A DNA stretch of 15,368 nt from Candidatus Neomarinimicrobiota bacterium. Lineage in GTDB: Bacteria; Fidelibacterota; UBA2242; B5-G15. Below the pieces are notes generated by a model. It was not told the DNA's origin and made no database searches. It worked only from the letters and a program-made list of their open reading frames with translations. The position numbers were made by a program, and so were the translations under genes. The stretch is from positions 1-15,368 of the forward strand of contig JACDNV010000029.1 in the NCBI GenBank assembly GCA_017656425.1. The letters are read 5' to 3'. This document shows positions 15,006 to 15,368 of the stretch, piece by piece. Position 1 is the first letter of the stretch. Each line of letters opens with the position of its first letter.

Positions 15006-15214
15006 GGAAAACATACGCGCGTGATTAATGGGGCGTTCCATGCTGGCCTTCTGGTTGCGTTTCGGCCGGTACGTACCGGAAGTTAATTTTGCCCTTTTTG
15101 CAAAACATGATTTCTGTTATTGGAGCCAAGAACCGGGAAATTGCAGTTGAGAAATATGATATGCACAAGGTTAACCGGTTAATTATTGAAGTCATTGGGC
15201 TAAAAAGCAATTGA
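15006..15214 (+). pseudogene. Decayed C-terminal scrap of a GT4 glycosyltransferase
   Basis: Two frames together give the end of a GT4 protein. The first (15006 to TAA 15084-15086) reads RVINGAFHAGLLVAF, like the 'v-NG-x-x-GLLVP' turn of GT4 enzymes. The second, ending at TGA 15212-15214, reads VIGAKNREIAVEKYD then MHKVNRLIIEVIGLK, the usual final helix of the family. A frameshift separates them, and everything N-terminal is gone. Base composition is richer in GC than the intact GT4 upstream, and its sequence is different, so it is not a tandem copy. It looks like a leftover of an older glycosyltransferase replaced by the present cassette. Confidence 0.6.
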
Positions 15215-15230
15215 GCGGTGGTACTTAAAT

Positions 15231-15368
15231 ATGCGGTTAATTGTTAAGCGGGTTATGGATATCGTTGGTGCCTTGGCGGGTCTCGTTGTTGCCTTTCCGC
15301 TTATGCTTTTGACTGCCCTTTTAATCCGGTTAAATATGGGTTCTCCCGTAATTTTTCGCCAGTTGCGT
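15231..15368 (+). CDS. Initiating undecaprenyl-phosphate sugar transferase, N terminus (cut by window edge)
   Basis: Forty-six codons run to the window edge from ATG 15231, with GGTGG at 15217-15221. The sequence has the opening of the bacterial sugar transferase family (WcaJ/WbaP/EpsL, polyprenyl-phosphate hexose-1-phosphate transferases): KRVMDIVGALAGLVVAFPLM, a hydrophobic hairpin, then NMGSPVIFRQLR, the usual GSPVIFRQ-R motif. It begins directly with the re-entrant helix, so it is the short form without the N-terminal multi-span domain. It would start the repeat unit by moving a sugar-phosphate to undecaprenyl phosphate. The catalytic domain lies beyond the window. Confidence 0.9.
   Translation, partial: MRLIVKRVMDIVGALAGLVVAFPLMLLTALLIRLNMGSPVIFRQLR

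Noticed and set aside
15025-15210. 61-codon minus-strand frame before the sugar transferase
   Set aside because: Opposite the plus-strand GT4 remnant, which has recognisable family motifs.
1-15368. CRISPR array, tRNA or rRNA genes
   Set aside because: No regularly spaced repeats and no tRNA- or rRNA-like sequence were seen on either strand.

Overview
The window is a surface-polysaccharide (capsule, exopolysaccharide or S-layer-glycan type) biosynthesis locus interrupted by an insertion-sequence cluster. Strong purine-rich ribosome binding sites, several TTG starts, AT-rich accessory genes and the transposase types suggest a clostridial Bacillota (Desulfotomaculum/Pelotomaculum-like). That placement is an inference from style; no taxonomic marker gene is present.

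Layout. 76-3901 (+): a tight nucleotide-sugar and sulfur-activation operon of an APS kinase (cysC), a UDP-sugar epimerase-like SDR, a CapD-type 4,6-dehydratase-like SDR, and a close homologue of UDP-sulfoquinovose synthase (SQD1/SqdB). 4066-6064 (+): a Wzx-type flippase and a hexapeptide acetyltransferase broken by one in-frame TAA. About 6065-9380: an IS cluster with an apparently intact IS110-family element (recombinase on the minus strand with a structured, bridge-RNA-like leader), short orphan coding scraps, a decayed frameshifted IS4-type transposase (minus), and a palindromic MITE-like repeat of about 160 bp. 9388-14954 (+): an unrecognised beta-propeller-like protein, a GT2 glycosyltransferase, a Wzy/O-antigen-ligase-like membrane protein, and two GT4 glycosyltransferases. 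15006-15214: a decayed C-terminal scrap of another GT4. 15231 to the window edge: the start of an initiating undecaprenyl-phosphate sugar transferase.

How the genes fit together: the sugar transferase would start the repeat unit on undecaprenyl phosphate, the GT2 and two GT4 enzymes would extend it, Wzx would flip it and the Wzy-like protein would polymerise or ligate it. The first four genes would supply unusual precursors. The most interesting point is APS kinase next to an SQD1-like enzyme that keeps its Thr/Tyr/Lys catalytic residues. This predicts a glycan carrying a sulfonated sugar (sulfoquinovose or similar), possibly also sulfated. No sulfotransferase, PAPS reductase or ATP sulfurylase is visible here, so the sulfite source must lie elsewhere. 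By eye, base composition is higher in GC at both ends (5' part of cysC; from about 15010 on) and AT-rich between, as in an exchanged polysaccharide cassette.
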